Shown: positions 16,830 through 25,908, numbered from the stretch's first letter. The stretch: DNA of 64,000 nucleotides from Bacillota bacterium (GCA_023392595.1 JAEVYU010000056.1:82109-146108), one strand, 5' to 3'. Numbers and translations are program-made. Notes: generated by a model from the letters alone, not told the origin.

Positions 16830-19154
16830 GTTGCAAACCCTCTCTCCTGTGCAAGGAGCGACGCGGAGATTCAAAGAGCTCTCAAAATCTCACAGGTTTC
16901 AATCCACGCCCCTGTGCAAGGAGCGACGGACCGATCCGGGGGCGATAGTCCAAGAGGTTGCGTTTCAATCCACGCCCCTGTGCAAGGAGCGACCTATAAC
17001 AAGCTCGATCCATCCAAGGTAACGCAAGTTTCAATCCACGCCCCTGTGCAAGGAGCGACCCCATGCTGGTATTAGCCCCCATGTGTATCCTTGTTTCAAT
17101 CCACGCTCCTGTGCAAGAAGCGACGTTCTTCATAGGCGGTTTTGAACTCTTGGAACTGTTTCAATCCACGCTCCTGTGCAAGGAGCGACTAAAGGAGAAT
17201 GAGTGATGGAACTTAGAATTGGGTTTCAATCCACGCTCCTGTGCAAGGAGCGACTTCATCTGCTTAACCACCCCTGGGAAACGTTTTTGTTTCAATCCAC
17301 GCTCCTGTGCAAGGAGCGACAAAAATTGATTAAAATCGAGCAAGAAGAGATTAAGTTTCAATCCACGCTCCTGTGCAAGGAGCGACGAGATGATGAAAAC
17401 ACGATTACGAAAAAAGATTGTTTCAATCCACGCTCCTGTGCAAGGAGCGACGTTAAAATGCGAAAGTAAAGATTTTATTCCGGATGTTTCAATCCACGCT
17501 CCTGTGCAAGGAGCGACGATCAATAGTATCTGATTCTTTTATAGTAGAAATGTTTCAATCCACGCTCCTGTGCAAGGAGCGACCAAATTCGATTAGGTCG
17601 TTTTGATGATATTGAAGTTTCAATCCACGCTCCTGTGCAAGGAGCGACTTACAGAAGGTATTCGGGATAGTGTAAAATTGGTTTCAATCCACGCTCCTGT
17701 GCAAGGAGCGACGAAATGCAGCAGTAGCACCAGACGCAACATTAGTTTCAATCCACGCTCCTGTGCAAGGAGCGACATTAAAAATATATAATAGGTAGGT
17801 GATCCGATGTTTCAATCCACGCTCCTGTGCAAGGAGCGACTATTTTGAAGTAACTAAGCAATTAATTGCTGGTAGTTTCAATCCACGCTCCTGTGCAAGG
17901 AGCGACATGATGGGGAATTTTTTCATCTTCCTGGGCTTCGTTTCAATCCACGCCCCTGTGCAAGGAGCGACAAGAAGTTTTAGATTTTATTAAAAGTGTA
18001 ACATTAGTTTCAATCCACGCCCCTGTGCAAGGAGCGACAATTAGGTTATAGGTTTAAATAGTGGGAAAAATTGTTTCAATCCACGCCCCTGTGCAAGGAG
18101 CGACAACATCCAATTTACATTCCCAAACGGTTCCGGCGTTTCAATCCACGCCCCTGTGCAAGGAGCGACAAGCCACAGCAGTTGTGGTAGCTGATTCAGT
18201 CGTTTCAATCCACGCCCCTGTGCAAGGAGCGACACGCAATGTTTGTAATCAATTAACAAGGAGGAACGGTTTCAATCCACGCTCCTGTGCAAGGAGCGAC
18301 AATAGTTGTCAACGTTCCTTGAGTTTGTGGGTCGTTTCAATCCACGCTCCTGTGCAAGGAGCGACGCGGTGAAGATGGTAATGGAGGTAGGTAAAAATCA
18401 GTTTCAATCCACGCTCCTGTGCACGGAGCGACTATCCGGAATTGTCGGAGCTGTGGGAAATCGAAGTTTCAATCCACGCTCCTGTGCAAGGAGCGACAAA
18501 CGGGATATTGAGGAAATAGCTGGATATAGGGTTTCAATCCACGCTCCTGTGCAAGGAGCGACGTAATTGTCATTGATTACTACCTCCTTTCCTCACGTTT
18601 CAATCCACGCTCCTGTGCAAGGAGCGACGCGACAATTATTTATGGAATATAGAAGATTTTAAGTTTCAATCCACGCTCCTGTGCAAGGAGCGACTGATTC
18701 CATGACTACTGACACTGAGCAACAATTGTTTCAATCCACGCTCCTGTGCAAGGAGCGACGGCAAAAACTTATTGGGAAAACTGCTCCTGTTGTTTCAATC
18801 CACGCTCCTGTGCAAGGAGCGACCGGACGACAAATAATATCGTCCCGAATAACAACAGTTTCAATCCACGCTCCTGTGCAAGGAGCGACATTCAACGTTA
18901 AGAGGTGATTTATGATAATGTTAAAGTTTCAATCCACGCTCCTGTGCAAGGAGCGACATGATTTTAAAAGTTATTTTTGTACAACGTGAGGTTTCAATCC
19001 ACGCTCCTGTGCAAGGAGCGACCATTATTTAGTTCAAAACATAACCAGTATGACCAGTTTCAATCCACGCTCCTGTGCAAGGAGCGACGATGTCGGTATT
19101 TGAAAACATTGAAGAACGGTATGTTTCAATCCACGCTCCTGTGCAAGGAGCGAC
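16830..19154 (-). CRISPR. CRISPR array 2, type I-C, 36 repeats (one degenerate) and 35 spacers
   Basis: Same 32-bp repeat and orientation as array 1. The repeat at 16830-16862 is eroded (GTTGCAAACCCTCTCTCC...), marking the old end. Two repeat versions alternate in blocks. In plus-strand form, CGCCCCTGTG occurs in the three repeats at 16896, 16962 and 17028 and in the five at 17940-18202. CGCTCCTGTG occurs elsewhere. Single-base variants occur at 17093 (AAGAAGCGAC) and 18401 (GCACGGAGCG). No second cas set is present, so one Cas machinery serves both arrays. Several spacers contain ribosome-site-plus-ATG sequences, e.g. near 17190 and 18900. Confidence 0.97.
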
Positions 19155-19325
19155 CGTATTACCTTTCGATCCACTATCTTTAATGGGTATTTCGTACTTT
19201 TCCGCGAACCTCCTTTTTTATTACAAATATTTCCTTTGAAAATGATCTAAAAATACAAAAATACCTGTCGCATATGGATCGCGAACCCACCAGGAAAATC
19301 ATGTTCACTTGGGGTTCGCGCTAAA
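19155..19325 (-). promoter_or_regulatory. Leader of CRISPR array 2
   Basis: Homologous to the array 1 leader: CGTATTACCTTTCGATCC, CGCGAACC at 19203-19210 (49 bp from the repeat edge), CGCGAACC at 19280-19287, AGGAAAATCATGTTCACTT and GGTTCGCG at 19313-19320. Conservation over ~170 bp, where nothing is coding, points to shared integration and transcription signals. Confidence 0.8.
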
Positions 19326-19464
19326 GGTTATCGTCTAATTGCAGGGTTAATTCTCCTCCATCATAAATATAAGATTTTTTCTCCCAATTTACAATAAACC
19401 GTTGATAATAATCCGAATCCAAAGTAAAAAAGACTTTTTGACCCCAATCACCTCTCCCCGCCAT
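19321..19464 (-). CDS. Short ORF or 3' gene fragment beside leader 2
   Basis: Minus-strand frame of 47 codons beginning MAGRGDWGQKVFFTLDSDYY and ending GGELTLQLDDNL. The frame stays open further upstream into dispersed repeat B and no ribosome site precedes the ATG, so it may be the tail of a gene cut off by the repeat. I do not recognise it. Confidence 0.3.
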   Translation of the reverse strand: MAGRGDWGQKVFFTLDSDYYQRFIVNWEKKSYIYDGGELTLQLDDNL

Positions 19465-19500
19465 TTGAGACACGATGTCGAAAAGCGCGGCTTTAAAACA

Positions 19501-19690
19501 GGACGTTTTTTGCCGTCGCCATCGAAAGCCTCATATAATTGGCAAACAGAGTGCCAGGGATGGCGGCGACATTCAAAAACCCCGGATGAATAAAGGGAAG
19601 TCCGAAATCCGTAGGTTTCGGCGGCCTTTTGGTGACTTTTGGGCCGCTCCAAAAGTCACTCAGCCGGTGAAATCCGTGGACCCTCAAAAT
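19501..19690 (-). repeat. Dispersed repeat B (inverted partner of 864-1040)
   Basis: Includes the perfect 11-bp inverted repeat GTGACTTTTGG/CCAAAAGTCAC around GCCGCT (about 19631-19658), plus the 'tttattcatccggggtttttgaatgtc' motif in reverse complement. The minus-strand reading resembles VHGFHRLSDFWSGPKVTKRP and PFIHPGFLNVAAIPG, like copy A. The hairpin is intact here and degraded in copy A. Confidence 0.65.
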
Positions 19691-19964
19691 CGCCATTCAT
19701 TTATTCTTTATCAAGCAATCTCTTCACCCTCAATTCATGAGAAAATCCTATCAACCCGCATCATTCTTTATTACATACAAAATCAGCCCCCATTGCCTTT
19801 CATTTTCAAATACCCTCTTCCCCCCTCATCGCCTCACCCACCAACAGAACGAACCCGCTTAAATCCCTAAACTACATCTCCTTCGCCCTCCCTCCCAGCT
19901 TAAAACATTTCCCCCCGGCACTTTTCTGGCACTTTCCCGGCACCTATCATCCCAAAAAAGGTGT

Positions 19965-20035
19965 TATACTCGTATCATCAAATACTGCAAAGAAACATCC
20001 AAACCCGCTGCCAAACCAAAGCGGGTTTTTCTCAT
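19965..20035 (+). ncRNA. Candidate small RNA with its own terminator
   Basis: TATACT at ~19965 could be a -10 box. About 35-60 nt later a strong hairpin AAACCCGC/GCGGGTTT (20001-20027) is followed by a T-run (to 20030). No ORF fits between them. It precedes the small-peptide genes and ATPase downstream. Could equally be the terminator of an unseen upstream transcript. Confidence 0.35.
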
Positions 20036-20116
20036 TCCAGAATAAATCGTAAGCGGCCTGTATCTTTCATGATTCGGGCCCTATTTTTAAATCCTAAAAA
20101 AGGAGGTCAAAAAAAC

Positions 20117-20161
20117 ATGCTTTTCATTTTTACGCCCTCATCCCCCTCATCGCCCTCATGA
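20117..20161 (+). CDS. 14-residue peptide ORF with a strong ribosome site
   Basis: AAAAAGGAGGTCAAAAAAAC leads to an ATG that encodes MLFIFTPSSPSSPS and a stop. The Pro/Ser part is encoded by the heptad-like repeats CCCTCATC. The stop overlaps the ATG of the next ORF (ATGA). It may be a leader peptide that couples translation. Expression is unproven. Confidence 0.35.
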   Translation: MLFIFTPSSPSSPS

Positions 20162-20259
20162 CCCAAAAAGTGGCCAATCGCTGTTTGCTTATGGCGGCAT
20201 GGGGGTCTTCATTGTTCATAGACTTTAGCCAGGCCATGGGAAGTAAAAAAATTAAATGA
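20158..20259 (+). CDS. 33-residue ORF overlapping the leader peptide
   Basis: MTQKVANRCLLMAAWGSSLF, then IDFSQAMGSKKIK. It overlaps the preceding 14-codon ORF by 4 bp and ends 19 bp before the next start. Not recognised. Real only if translational coupling from the leader peptide works. Confidence 0.3.
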   Translation: MTQKVANRCLLMAAWGSSLFIDFSQAMGSKKIK

Positions 20260-20278
20260 CGAAATTGGAGGAACGAAA

Positions 20279-20638
20279 ATGATTCAAAAAACCTATACCG
20301 CAAGAATGAACCGGGTCCGAAGCATGGTAAGCGGACTCACCGCCTATCTGGAGCAATTGGAAAAACACGGCGCATCTCCGGAGTTTCTGGCCGCATTATC
20401 CCTGTTCAAAGGCAATCTCCACCAAATCCAGGAGTACCGCCGGGCTCTTAAAAAAGATTCCCTGGAGGCGACCGCCGCCAAAAACTGCAACCTCAAAGAA
20501 GCCGAACGCCTGTGCAGCAGGGCCCGGAAATGGGTCCGTCGGGAATTTCCGGCCGAAGTGTGGCCCCAGTTCGGGTTCAGGAAAGGAGAATACCGAAAAA
20601 AGGAGCAAGAGAAAAGGGGAAAGAGTAAAAAAGGTTGA
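20279..20638 (+). CDS. Hypothetical basic coiled-coil-like protein (119 aa)
   Basis: GGAGGAACGAAA gives a good ribosome site for the ATG. The protein is helical throughout (NRVRSMVSGLTAYLEQLEKH...FKGNLHQIQEYRRALKKDSLEA) and ends in a very basic Lys/Arg/Glu tail (RKKEQEKRGKSKKG), suggesting nucleic acid contact. I do not recognise a family. It lies 43 bp before the ATPase gene in the same direction and is probably co-transcribed with it. The pair looks like a small accessory module between the heptad repeats at ~20140 and ~22070. Confidence 0.55.
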   Translation: MIQKTYTARMNRVRSMVSGLTAYLEQLEKHGASPEFLAALSLFKGNLHQIQEYRRALKKDSLEATAAKNCNLKEAERLCSRARKWVRREFPAEVWPQFGFRKGEYRKKEQEKRGKSKKG

Positions 20639-20681
20639 TGGATTTTTATTTTTCTCTTCTCCCTATGAAAGGAGCATAACC

Positions 20682-22019
20682 ATGGTAAATGATACAATTT
20701 CACCGGCCTATTCCAGCGAGCGGATCAACCCCGTGCTCGACTTTACCGAAGACACCGCTTTTGTCGGGGTAAATATCCAGCGGGAAACCAGCAAAACTTT
20801 CACCGGCCAAACCGCGGTGATAACCGGCGACGGCCGGCTCATCCCCTGGAATGAAGAGGATTTCTATGAAAATTATATTTTACCGGTAATCAACAGCCCC
20901 GTCTTTATCGAACCCCGCTGGAGCCACGAAAGTATCTCCGCCTTTCGGGGCGGGGCCCAGTGCCCGGACACAACCGAGATCCACCAGAGGGTCCGGGCTT
21001 ATTTGCAAAAGTATCTCGGCTTGCGGCATTCCGCCGAATACGATCTGGTGGCCGTCTGGATTATGGGCACCTATTTGAAGCCCCTGTTTAAATGTTACCC
21101 GATTTTATTCTTCAACGCCCCTTACGAATCCGGGAAAAGCCGCTGTCTGGAGGTTGTCGGCCAACTTTCCCTCAACGGTAAATGGTTTGGGGAGATTACC
21201 CCGGCCGCTTTCCGCCGTTATGCCGAAAGCAAGATTACCTTTTGTCTGGATGAGTTGAAGGATGTGGGCCTCAAAAATGATTCCCCGCTGATTTCCATTT
21301 TGCTTAATGCCTACAACGGCGCCGAAGTCGCCATTTCCGAGCCCACCCGCAAAAGCGGCTGGCTGCCGGTGATTTTCAAAATCACCAGCCCGGTGGCAAT
21401 GGGGAATATCCAGGAAATCAAAAATGAAGCCTTAAAGAGCCGGACCATTCAAATCCGGACTGAATATAATCCTTCCTATAAAAACATCAATTTACCGGGA
21501 GTCCGCCAAAACGAGCCCGCCCAAATCCGGGACGGGCTTTATGGTTGGTTCCTGAGAAACTGGAAGCCGATTCGGGAGTGTTATCAAACCTATCCCGAGA
21601 TCCCCGGGCTCAGCGCCAGGGAAATGGATTCTTATAAACCCCTGCTGGCCATGGCCTCTTTGGTGAATCCGGAAACTGCAAGGCTCCTGACCGATTACGC
21701 CGTGGCGGTCCGGGAAGAGAAAAACCTGGTCAAGAAAGCTACCGATGACCGTTTGGATTTATTGATGTTTCTAAAGAGGGAACTGGAAGCCCGGGGCCTG
21801 GACGGTGATTGCGCCCAACAGCAGGCTGTTTCCAACCGGGAGTTGGCGGATGCCTGGGGCCGGAAAAACAGCCAGCGCATCAATTATAAACGGTTCATCG
21901 GGATGGTCAGCGAGCTCCATGTCATTTCGGATCTTAAGGATTACCATGGCAGCAAATACTTTGTTTTCAACCGCCCGGAAATCGACAGGCAGCTGCAACT
22001 GATGGCAACCAAGTCCTGA
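20682..22019 (+). CDS. P-loop ATPase resembling phage/plasmid primase-helicase (DUF3631-like) proteins
   Basis: 445 aa. A variant Walker A is visible in ILFFNAPYESGKSRCLEVV (~residue 150), followed by KITFCLDELKD (Walker B-like) and KSGWLPVIFKITSPVAMGNI. RSRTIQIR-type arginine residues come later (LKSRTIQIRTEY). The C-terminal ~90 residues (SNRELADAWGRKNSQRINYKRFIG) look like a winged helix. This order is seen in the ATPase part of mobile-element primases and DUF3631/DUF927-type proteins, which lie outside core replication. A ribosome site AAAGGAG precedes the ATG. No integrase is near, so the element, if any, is a remnant or a cargo module. Confidence 0.55.
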   Translation: MVNDTISPAYSSERINPVLDFTEDTAFVGVNIQRETSKTFTGQTAVITGDGRLIPWNEEDFYENYILPVINSPVFIEPRWSHESISAFRGGAQCPDTTEIHQRVRAYLQKYLGLRHSAEYDLVAVWIMGTYLKPLFKCYPILFFNAPYESGKSRCLEVVGQLSLNGKWFGEITPAAFRRYAESKITFCLDELKDVGLKNDSPLISILLNAYNGAEVAISEPTRKSGWLPVIFKITSPVAMGNIQEIKNEALKSRTIQIRTEYNPSYKNINLPGVRQNEPAQIRDGLYGWFLRNWKPIRECYQTYPEIPGLSAREMDSYKPLLAMASLVNPETARLLTDYAVAVREEKNLVKKATDDRLDLLMFLKRELEARGLDGDCAQQQAVSNRELADAWGRKNSQRINYKRFIGMVSELHVISDLKDYHGSKYFVFNRPEIDRQLQLMATKS

Positions 22020-22210
22020 AGCCAGAGAGACTCATCCTCCAAGGCCCGGCCGGGAGTTATGAGGGGGATGAGGGCGATGAGGGCTTAAAAATAAAAAGCC
22101 CCATTGGATGATCCCCATGGAGAAACTGCGGATCTTAATGATTAAACCACAGGGAACGACGCTGGACCCTCCGTGCTACTTAGAAAATATGTCAAAAAAT
22201 TAATATTCCT

Positions 22211-22272
22211 ACCACGAAGAGCACGAAGGTCACGAAGAAAAAAGGGGCTTTAGTCTTCGTATACTTCGTGGT
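22211..22272. repeat. Palindromic intergenic repeat (ACCACGAAG...CTTCGTGGT)
   Basis: ACCACGAAG, GCACGAAG and TCACGAAG on the left pair with CTTCGTATACTTCGTGGT on the right. This is a common type of bacterial dispersed palindrome, likely a REP-like target or terminator. It lies in the gene-free stretch 22020-22657. Confidence 0.6.
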
Positions 22273-22364
22273 TAATTCGTTCTATCTCTTTATTTTCATC
22301 CTTTCGCTTTGCCCCAGCTTGCCGGGGTGGACGACTCTGTGGTTTATTTCCTTTCTAAGTTTTC

Positions 22365-22640
22365 AGATTTCATTTCAGAAACCGTTGAGGTCATTTCAGC
22401 GATTGCCGATTTCATTCCGGCAATCGTTGATCTCATTTTTGCAATTGCCGATCTCATTCCGGCAATCGTTGATCTCATTTTTGTGATTGCTGATCTCATT
22501 TCGGCAATCGTTGATCTCATTTTTGTGATTGTCGATCTCATTCCGCAATCGTTGATCTCATTTTTGTGATTGTCGATCTCATTCCGATAATCGTTGATCT
22601 CATTTCTGTGATTGCCGATCTCATTCCGGCAATCGTTGAT
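22365..22640. repeat. 21-bp tandem repeat array, coiled-coil-coding when read on the minus strand
   Basis: About thirteen units of a 21-bp period, alternating GATCTCATTCCGGCAATCGTT and GATCTCATTTTTGTGATTGC types. Read on the minus strand, one half gives the heptad NDYRNEI/NHRNEI and the other MRSTIAE/MRSAITK. A missing base near 22547 switches the frame between the two. No start or ribosome site makes a clear gene. It lies directly past the stop of the GH65 gene, which overlaps its far edge. Confidence 0.6.
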
Positions 22641-22657
22641 GTCTTTCAACCCCTGCC

Positions 22658-24991
22658 TCAGCTTGCCTTCTCCTTGAACAGCACCGTACAATTATCTTTT
22701 AGCTCAATCTTTTCTCCATGGCACCTGAAAGCCAGGGGGCTTCCTTGTAATAGATTGAAAAAAGCGCCTTTGGCATCGACGAGCACCGCGATGGTTCTGG
22801 CTTGGAAATTTACTTTGAATTGATATTTCCGCCAGGCCGGAGGCAGGGACGGATTAAAAATCAAACCGCCGTCATAAACCCGCATCCCGGCAAAGCCATA
22901 GGCCAGGCACATCCAGGCCCCGGCCATATTGGCCGCGTGAATACCGTCTTTGGTATTTCCCTGGATATCATCCAAATCCGTCCTTACGGTTTCCAAAAAA
23001 TAGCGGTATGCTTTATCCAAATCCCCGATCTCCGCGGCCATGATGCTAAAAATACATTTCGAGAGAGAAGAATCATGGGTGGTTATTTTTTCATAAAAAT
23101 CAAAGTTCCGCCGCTTATCTTCCATCGTAAAGCGATCCCCAAGCAAAAACAAAGCCAATACCAGATCGGCCTGTTTACACACTTGGTGCCTGTATATCAC
23201 CAGCGGGTGATAGTGCATTAATAAAGGATACTTGTCCGGGGGCGTATTTTCAAAGTCCCAAGGCGCCCGGTTTAAAAAATCATCATCCTGCAAATGAATC
23301 TTCAGCGCCGGATCATACGGAATATACATTTCAGCGGCAGCCTTTTTCCAGGCTTCCGGTTCCGCTTCTTCCAATCCGATAGCGCCTCTTAATCTTTGAT
23401 AATCGGCAACCGCATTCTTTTTAAGCCAATCCGCAACCTGACAGGCATATTCCAAATTTTCTTTGGCCATCAAATTGGTATAACAATTATTATTAACCAG
23501 TGCGGTATATTCATCCGGGCCGGTTACTCCGTTGAGACAAAAACGGTTTCCTTTGGCGGGAATGAAATCGCCCAAGTCCGCATACAAGCGGGCTGTTTCA
23601 AACAAAATCTCCGCGCCGTAGCGGGTCAGAAATTCATAGTCCCCGGTCGCTTCCAGATAACGTTTGATTGCAATGGCGACATCGGCGTTGATATGGTATT
23701 GGGCGGTTCCCCCCGGGAAATAGGTGGAACACTCATCCCCGTTAATGGTGCGCCAGGGAAAGAGAGCCCCTTTGGAATGGGCCATTTCTCCGGCCCGCCG
23801 CCGCGCTTGATCCAGGGTATGATAACGGAATTCCAACAGTTTCCGGCTGATTTCCGGATGGGTATATAGAAAGAACGGCAGGATATAGGTTTCGGTATCC
23901 CAAAAGTAATGGCCTTCATAACCCTCTCCGGTTAATCCCTTGGCCGCGATATTGTTTTTGCCGCTGCGGCCCACCGACTGCAAGAGATGAAAAATATTAA
24001 ACCGGATACCCTGTTGAATGGCGGGATCGCCATCAATTGCAACATCACTGCGCTGCCAAAAGTCATCTAAAAAATCCCGTTGGGATTTTTTCATCCGCTC
24101 AAACCCGGTTTCCGCAGCCTTTAAAACCTCACTTTTGGCCAGCGGGGCCAGGTTCTTCTCTTGGGCATTTTCGAGAGAAGTTACCACAGCAATATACTTG
24201 GTAAGGGTGATGGGCACATCCGGAGCAGCCTCCACTTGATACACAACCTCTACCCCAAACTCTCCGGTCCTATTTTGGATTATATATGGAGCGCCCGTTT
24301 CCATGTGGTTCATCATGGCGGCCGCCAGGGATAAACCGGATTCTTTCGTTTGCTGCTCGATGACTCCCAACTCTTCCCGGCCAAAGATTTGTTTCACCAT
24401 CAAAACCCGGCCTTGAAGGCCCGAACCGACCCGGGGGTCATTCTCCGAGGATAAATTCTTCACATCGCCGTTTAAGGCGGAAATGATTTTAATTTCGCCG
24501 TGAAAATTAAGCGGGGTAACTTCATAACCGATAACGGCCCAATGCTGATGGGTGAATGATATCATCCGCTGGATATCGATTTTGACCTTTTTGCCGCCGG
24601 GAGAGGACCAGACCAAACTTCGGGTCAGCAGCCCTTCCCTGAAAGATAATATCCGCCGGTACCCGGTTATTTCTCCGGCGAGCATCGTAAACTCTTCATC
24701 ATCCACCAAAATTCTGATGGCTTTAAAGTCGGTCACATTGAGCATGGATTGACTTTTTTCGGGATATCCGTAAGCTATCTCCGGATACTTGATGGGCGCC
24801 GTTTCGTAAAAGCCGTTGATATAGGTCCCCGCGGCCCCGGGCCAATCGGGGCCGGAATAACTTTCTTCAAAAGTTCCGCGGACCCCTAAATATCCATTCC
24901 CCTGCGCAAAAATGGTTTCATTCCGGTAATTGTTTGCGATTTCGAACTGTTCTTCGATAACTTCCCACAAATTCAAGTCTGTCTTGGACAT
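22658..24991 (-). CDS. Family GH65 disaccharide phosphorylase
   Basis: Cytoplasmic inverting phosphorylase, 777 aa, that splits an alpha-glucosyl disaccharide with phosphate to beta-glucose 1-phosphate plus glucose. The N-terminal beta-sandwich starts WEVIEEQFEIANNYRNETIFAQGNGYLGVRG. The (alpha/alpha)6 barrel carries GYEGHYFWDTETYILPFF, and the catalytic acid is Glu ~494 in GVTGPDEYTALVNNNCYTN. The phosphate-binding region is near IQGNTKDGIHAANMAG. I cannot tell whether the substrate is maltose, trehalose, kojibiose or nigerose. It is the last gene of the locus, 42 bp after the permease, and its product fits the beta-phosphoglucomutase encoded nearby. Confidence 0.92.
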   Translation of the reverse strand: MSKTDLNLWEVIEEQFEIANNYRNETIFAQGNGYLGVRGTFEESYSGPDWPGAAGTYINGFYETAPIKYPEIAYGYPEKSQSMLNVTDFKAIRILVDDEEFTMLAGEITGYRRILSFREGLLTRSLVWSSPGGKKVKIDIQRMISFTHQHWAVIGYEVTPLNFHGEIKIISALNGDVKNLSSENDPRVGSGLQGRVLMVKQIFGREELGVIEQQTKESGLSLAAAMMNHMETGAPYIIQNRTGEFGVEVVYQVEAAPDVPITLTKYIAVVTSLENAQEKNLAPLAKSEVLKAAETGFERMKKSQRDFLDDFWQRSDVAIDGDPAIQQGIRFNIFHLLQSVGRSGKNNIAAKGLTGEGYEGHYFWDTETYILPFFLYTHPEISRKLLEFRYHTLDQARRRAGEMAHSKGALFPWRTINGDECSTYFPGGTAQYHINADVAIAIKRYLEATGDYEFLTRYGAEILFETARLYADLGDFIPAKGNRFCLNGVTGPDEYTALVNNNCYTNLMAKENLEYACQVADWLKKNAVADYQRLRGAIGLEEAEPEAWKKAAAEMYIPYDPALKIHLQDDDFLNRAPWDFENTPPDKYPLLMHYHPLVIYRHQVCKQADLVLALFLLGDRFTMEDKRRNFDFYEKITTHDSSLSKCIFSIMAAEIGDLDKAYRYFLETVRTDLDDIQGNTKDGIHAANMAGAWMCLAYGFAGMRVYDGGLIFNPSLPPAWRKYQFKVNFQARTIAVLVDAKGAFFNLLQGSPLAFRCHGEKIELKDNCTVLFKEKAS

Positions 24992-25032
24992 TGGAAATCT
25001 CCTGATTGGTTGGCATAATATTGAGGATATAT

Positions 25033-25908
25033 TTAACCCTTAACGGACCCTGCCAAAATTCCCCTGACAAAGTACTTCTGAAAACTCAGGAAAATAATGA
25101 GCGGTAAAAGCATGGAGGCAAAAGCGGCCGGAGTCATGATATTCCATCCGGAGTCAAGCGATCCCAGCAAGCTGGTCAATCTCACGGTTAAAGGGCTTAA
25201 AGCGGGATCACCCAGGACTACCATGGCTACCAGCAAATCGTTCCAGATCCAAAGAAATTGAAAAATCGCCAAACTGGCGAACACCGGTTTTGACATCGGC
25301 GCAATTAAAATGGAGAAGATTTCGAAATGGTTGGCCCCGTCGATTTTGGCGGCTTCAATAAGGGAATACGGCAGTTGGCCGAAATAATTGCGAAAAAGAT
25401 AAATGCATAACGGCAAGCCGAAGGCAGTGTGCGCCAGCCAGATGCCGGGAAATGTCCCATTGAGGCGCAGGCCTTTTAAGGTCAGCAGCACCGGAACCAG
25501 GACCGTTTGCAGCGGTACAATCTGCATGGCGATGATCGCGATAAAGAGCAACTTGCGGCCGGGAAATTTATAAAAAGAAAGCGGATAAGCGGCAAAGGCG
25601 CCGACGATAATCGGTAAAACCGTGGCCGGTAGGGTAATGAAGAGGGAGTTCAGAAATCCTCCGCCAATACCTTTGCTGGTGAAAACCACTTGATAATTAT
25701 CCAAAGTAAACCTTCCGGGATGCAGAAACGCGGACCACCAGCCCGAAGTCAGCATATCGCCCACCGGCCGCAGGGAACTGACAAACAACATCACGGTGGG
25801 AGTTAACCATAACAATACCATCACCAGCAGACTGGCATTGACAATGATTTTACTCCAGTTAAGGCGGTAGGGATTGATTCTTTTTCGAATATCCTCCTGG
25901 ACGAACAT
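25033..25908 (-). CDS. Sugar ABC transporter permease, MalG/CUT1 type
   Basis: Inner-membrane permease of 291 aa with about six hydrophobic segments. The EAA loop is LIEAAKIDGANHFEIFSILIAP, where the ATPase subunit docks. The N-terminus MFVQEDIRKRINPYRLNWSK precedes the first helix, and AAGGAGG stands 7 bp before this ATG, so I prefer it to the upstream start that overlaps the partner gene. No ATPase gene is in the locus, so a shared MsiK-type ATPase encoded elsewhere is probably used. Pairs with the MalF-type permease upstream (16 bp). Confidence 0.9.
   Translation of the reverse strand: MFVQEDIRKRINPYRLNWSKIIVNASLLVMVLLWLTPTVMLFVSSLRPVGDMLTSGWWSAFLHPGRFTLDNYQVVFTSKGIGGGFLNSLFITLPATVLPIIVGAFAAYPLSFYKFPGRKLLFIAIIAMQIVPLQTVLVPVLLTLKGLRLNGTFPGIWLAHTAFGLPLCIYLFRNYFGQLPYSLIEAAKIDGANHFEIFSILIAPMSKPVFASLAIFQFLWIWNDLLVAMVVLGDPALSPLTVRLTSLLGSLDSGWNIMTPAAFASMLLPLIIFLSFQKYFVRGILAGSVKG

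Larger units (their letters stand above)
20137..22088. repeat. Inverted heptad repeats bracketing the ATPase module
   Basis: CCCTCATCCCCCTCATCG followed by CCCTCATG at 20135-20160 is mirrored by ATGAGGGGGATGAGGGCG followed by ATGAGGGC at 22060-22086. The same unit, CCCTCATC, also appears once near 19825. These may be ends of a mobile segment or binding iterons. Confidence 0.45.

Noticed and set aside
22309..22691. Coiled-coil and hydrophobic repeat ORFs in the 21-bp array as genes
   Set aside because: They lack ribosome sites and are open on both strands only because of the 21-bp period.
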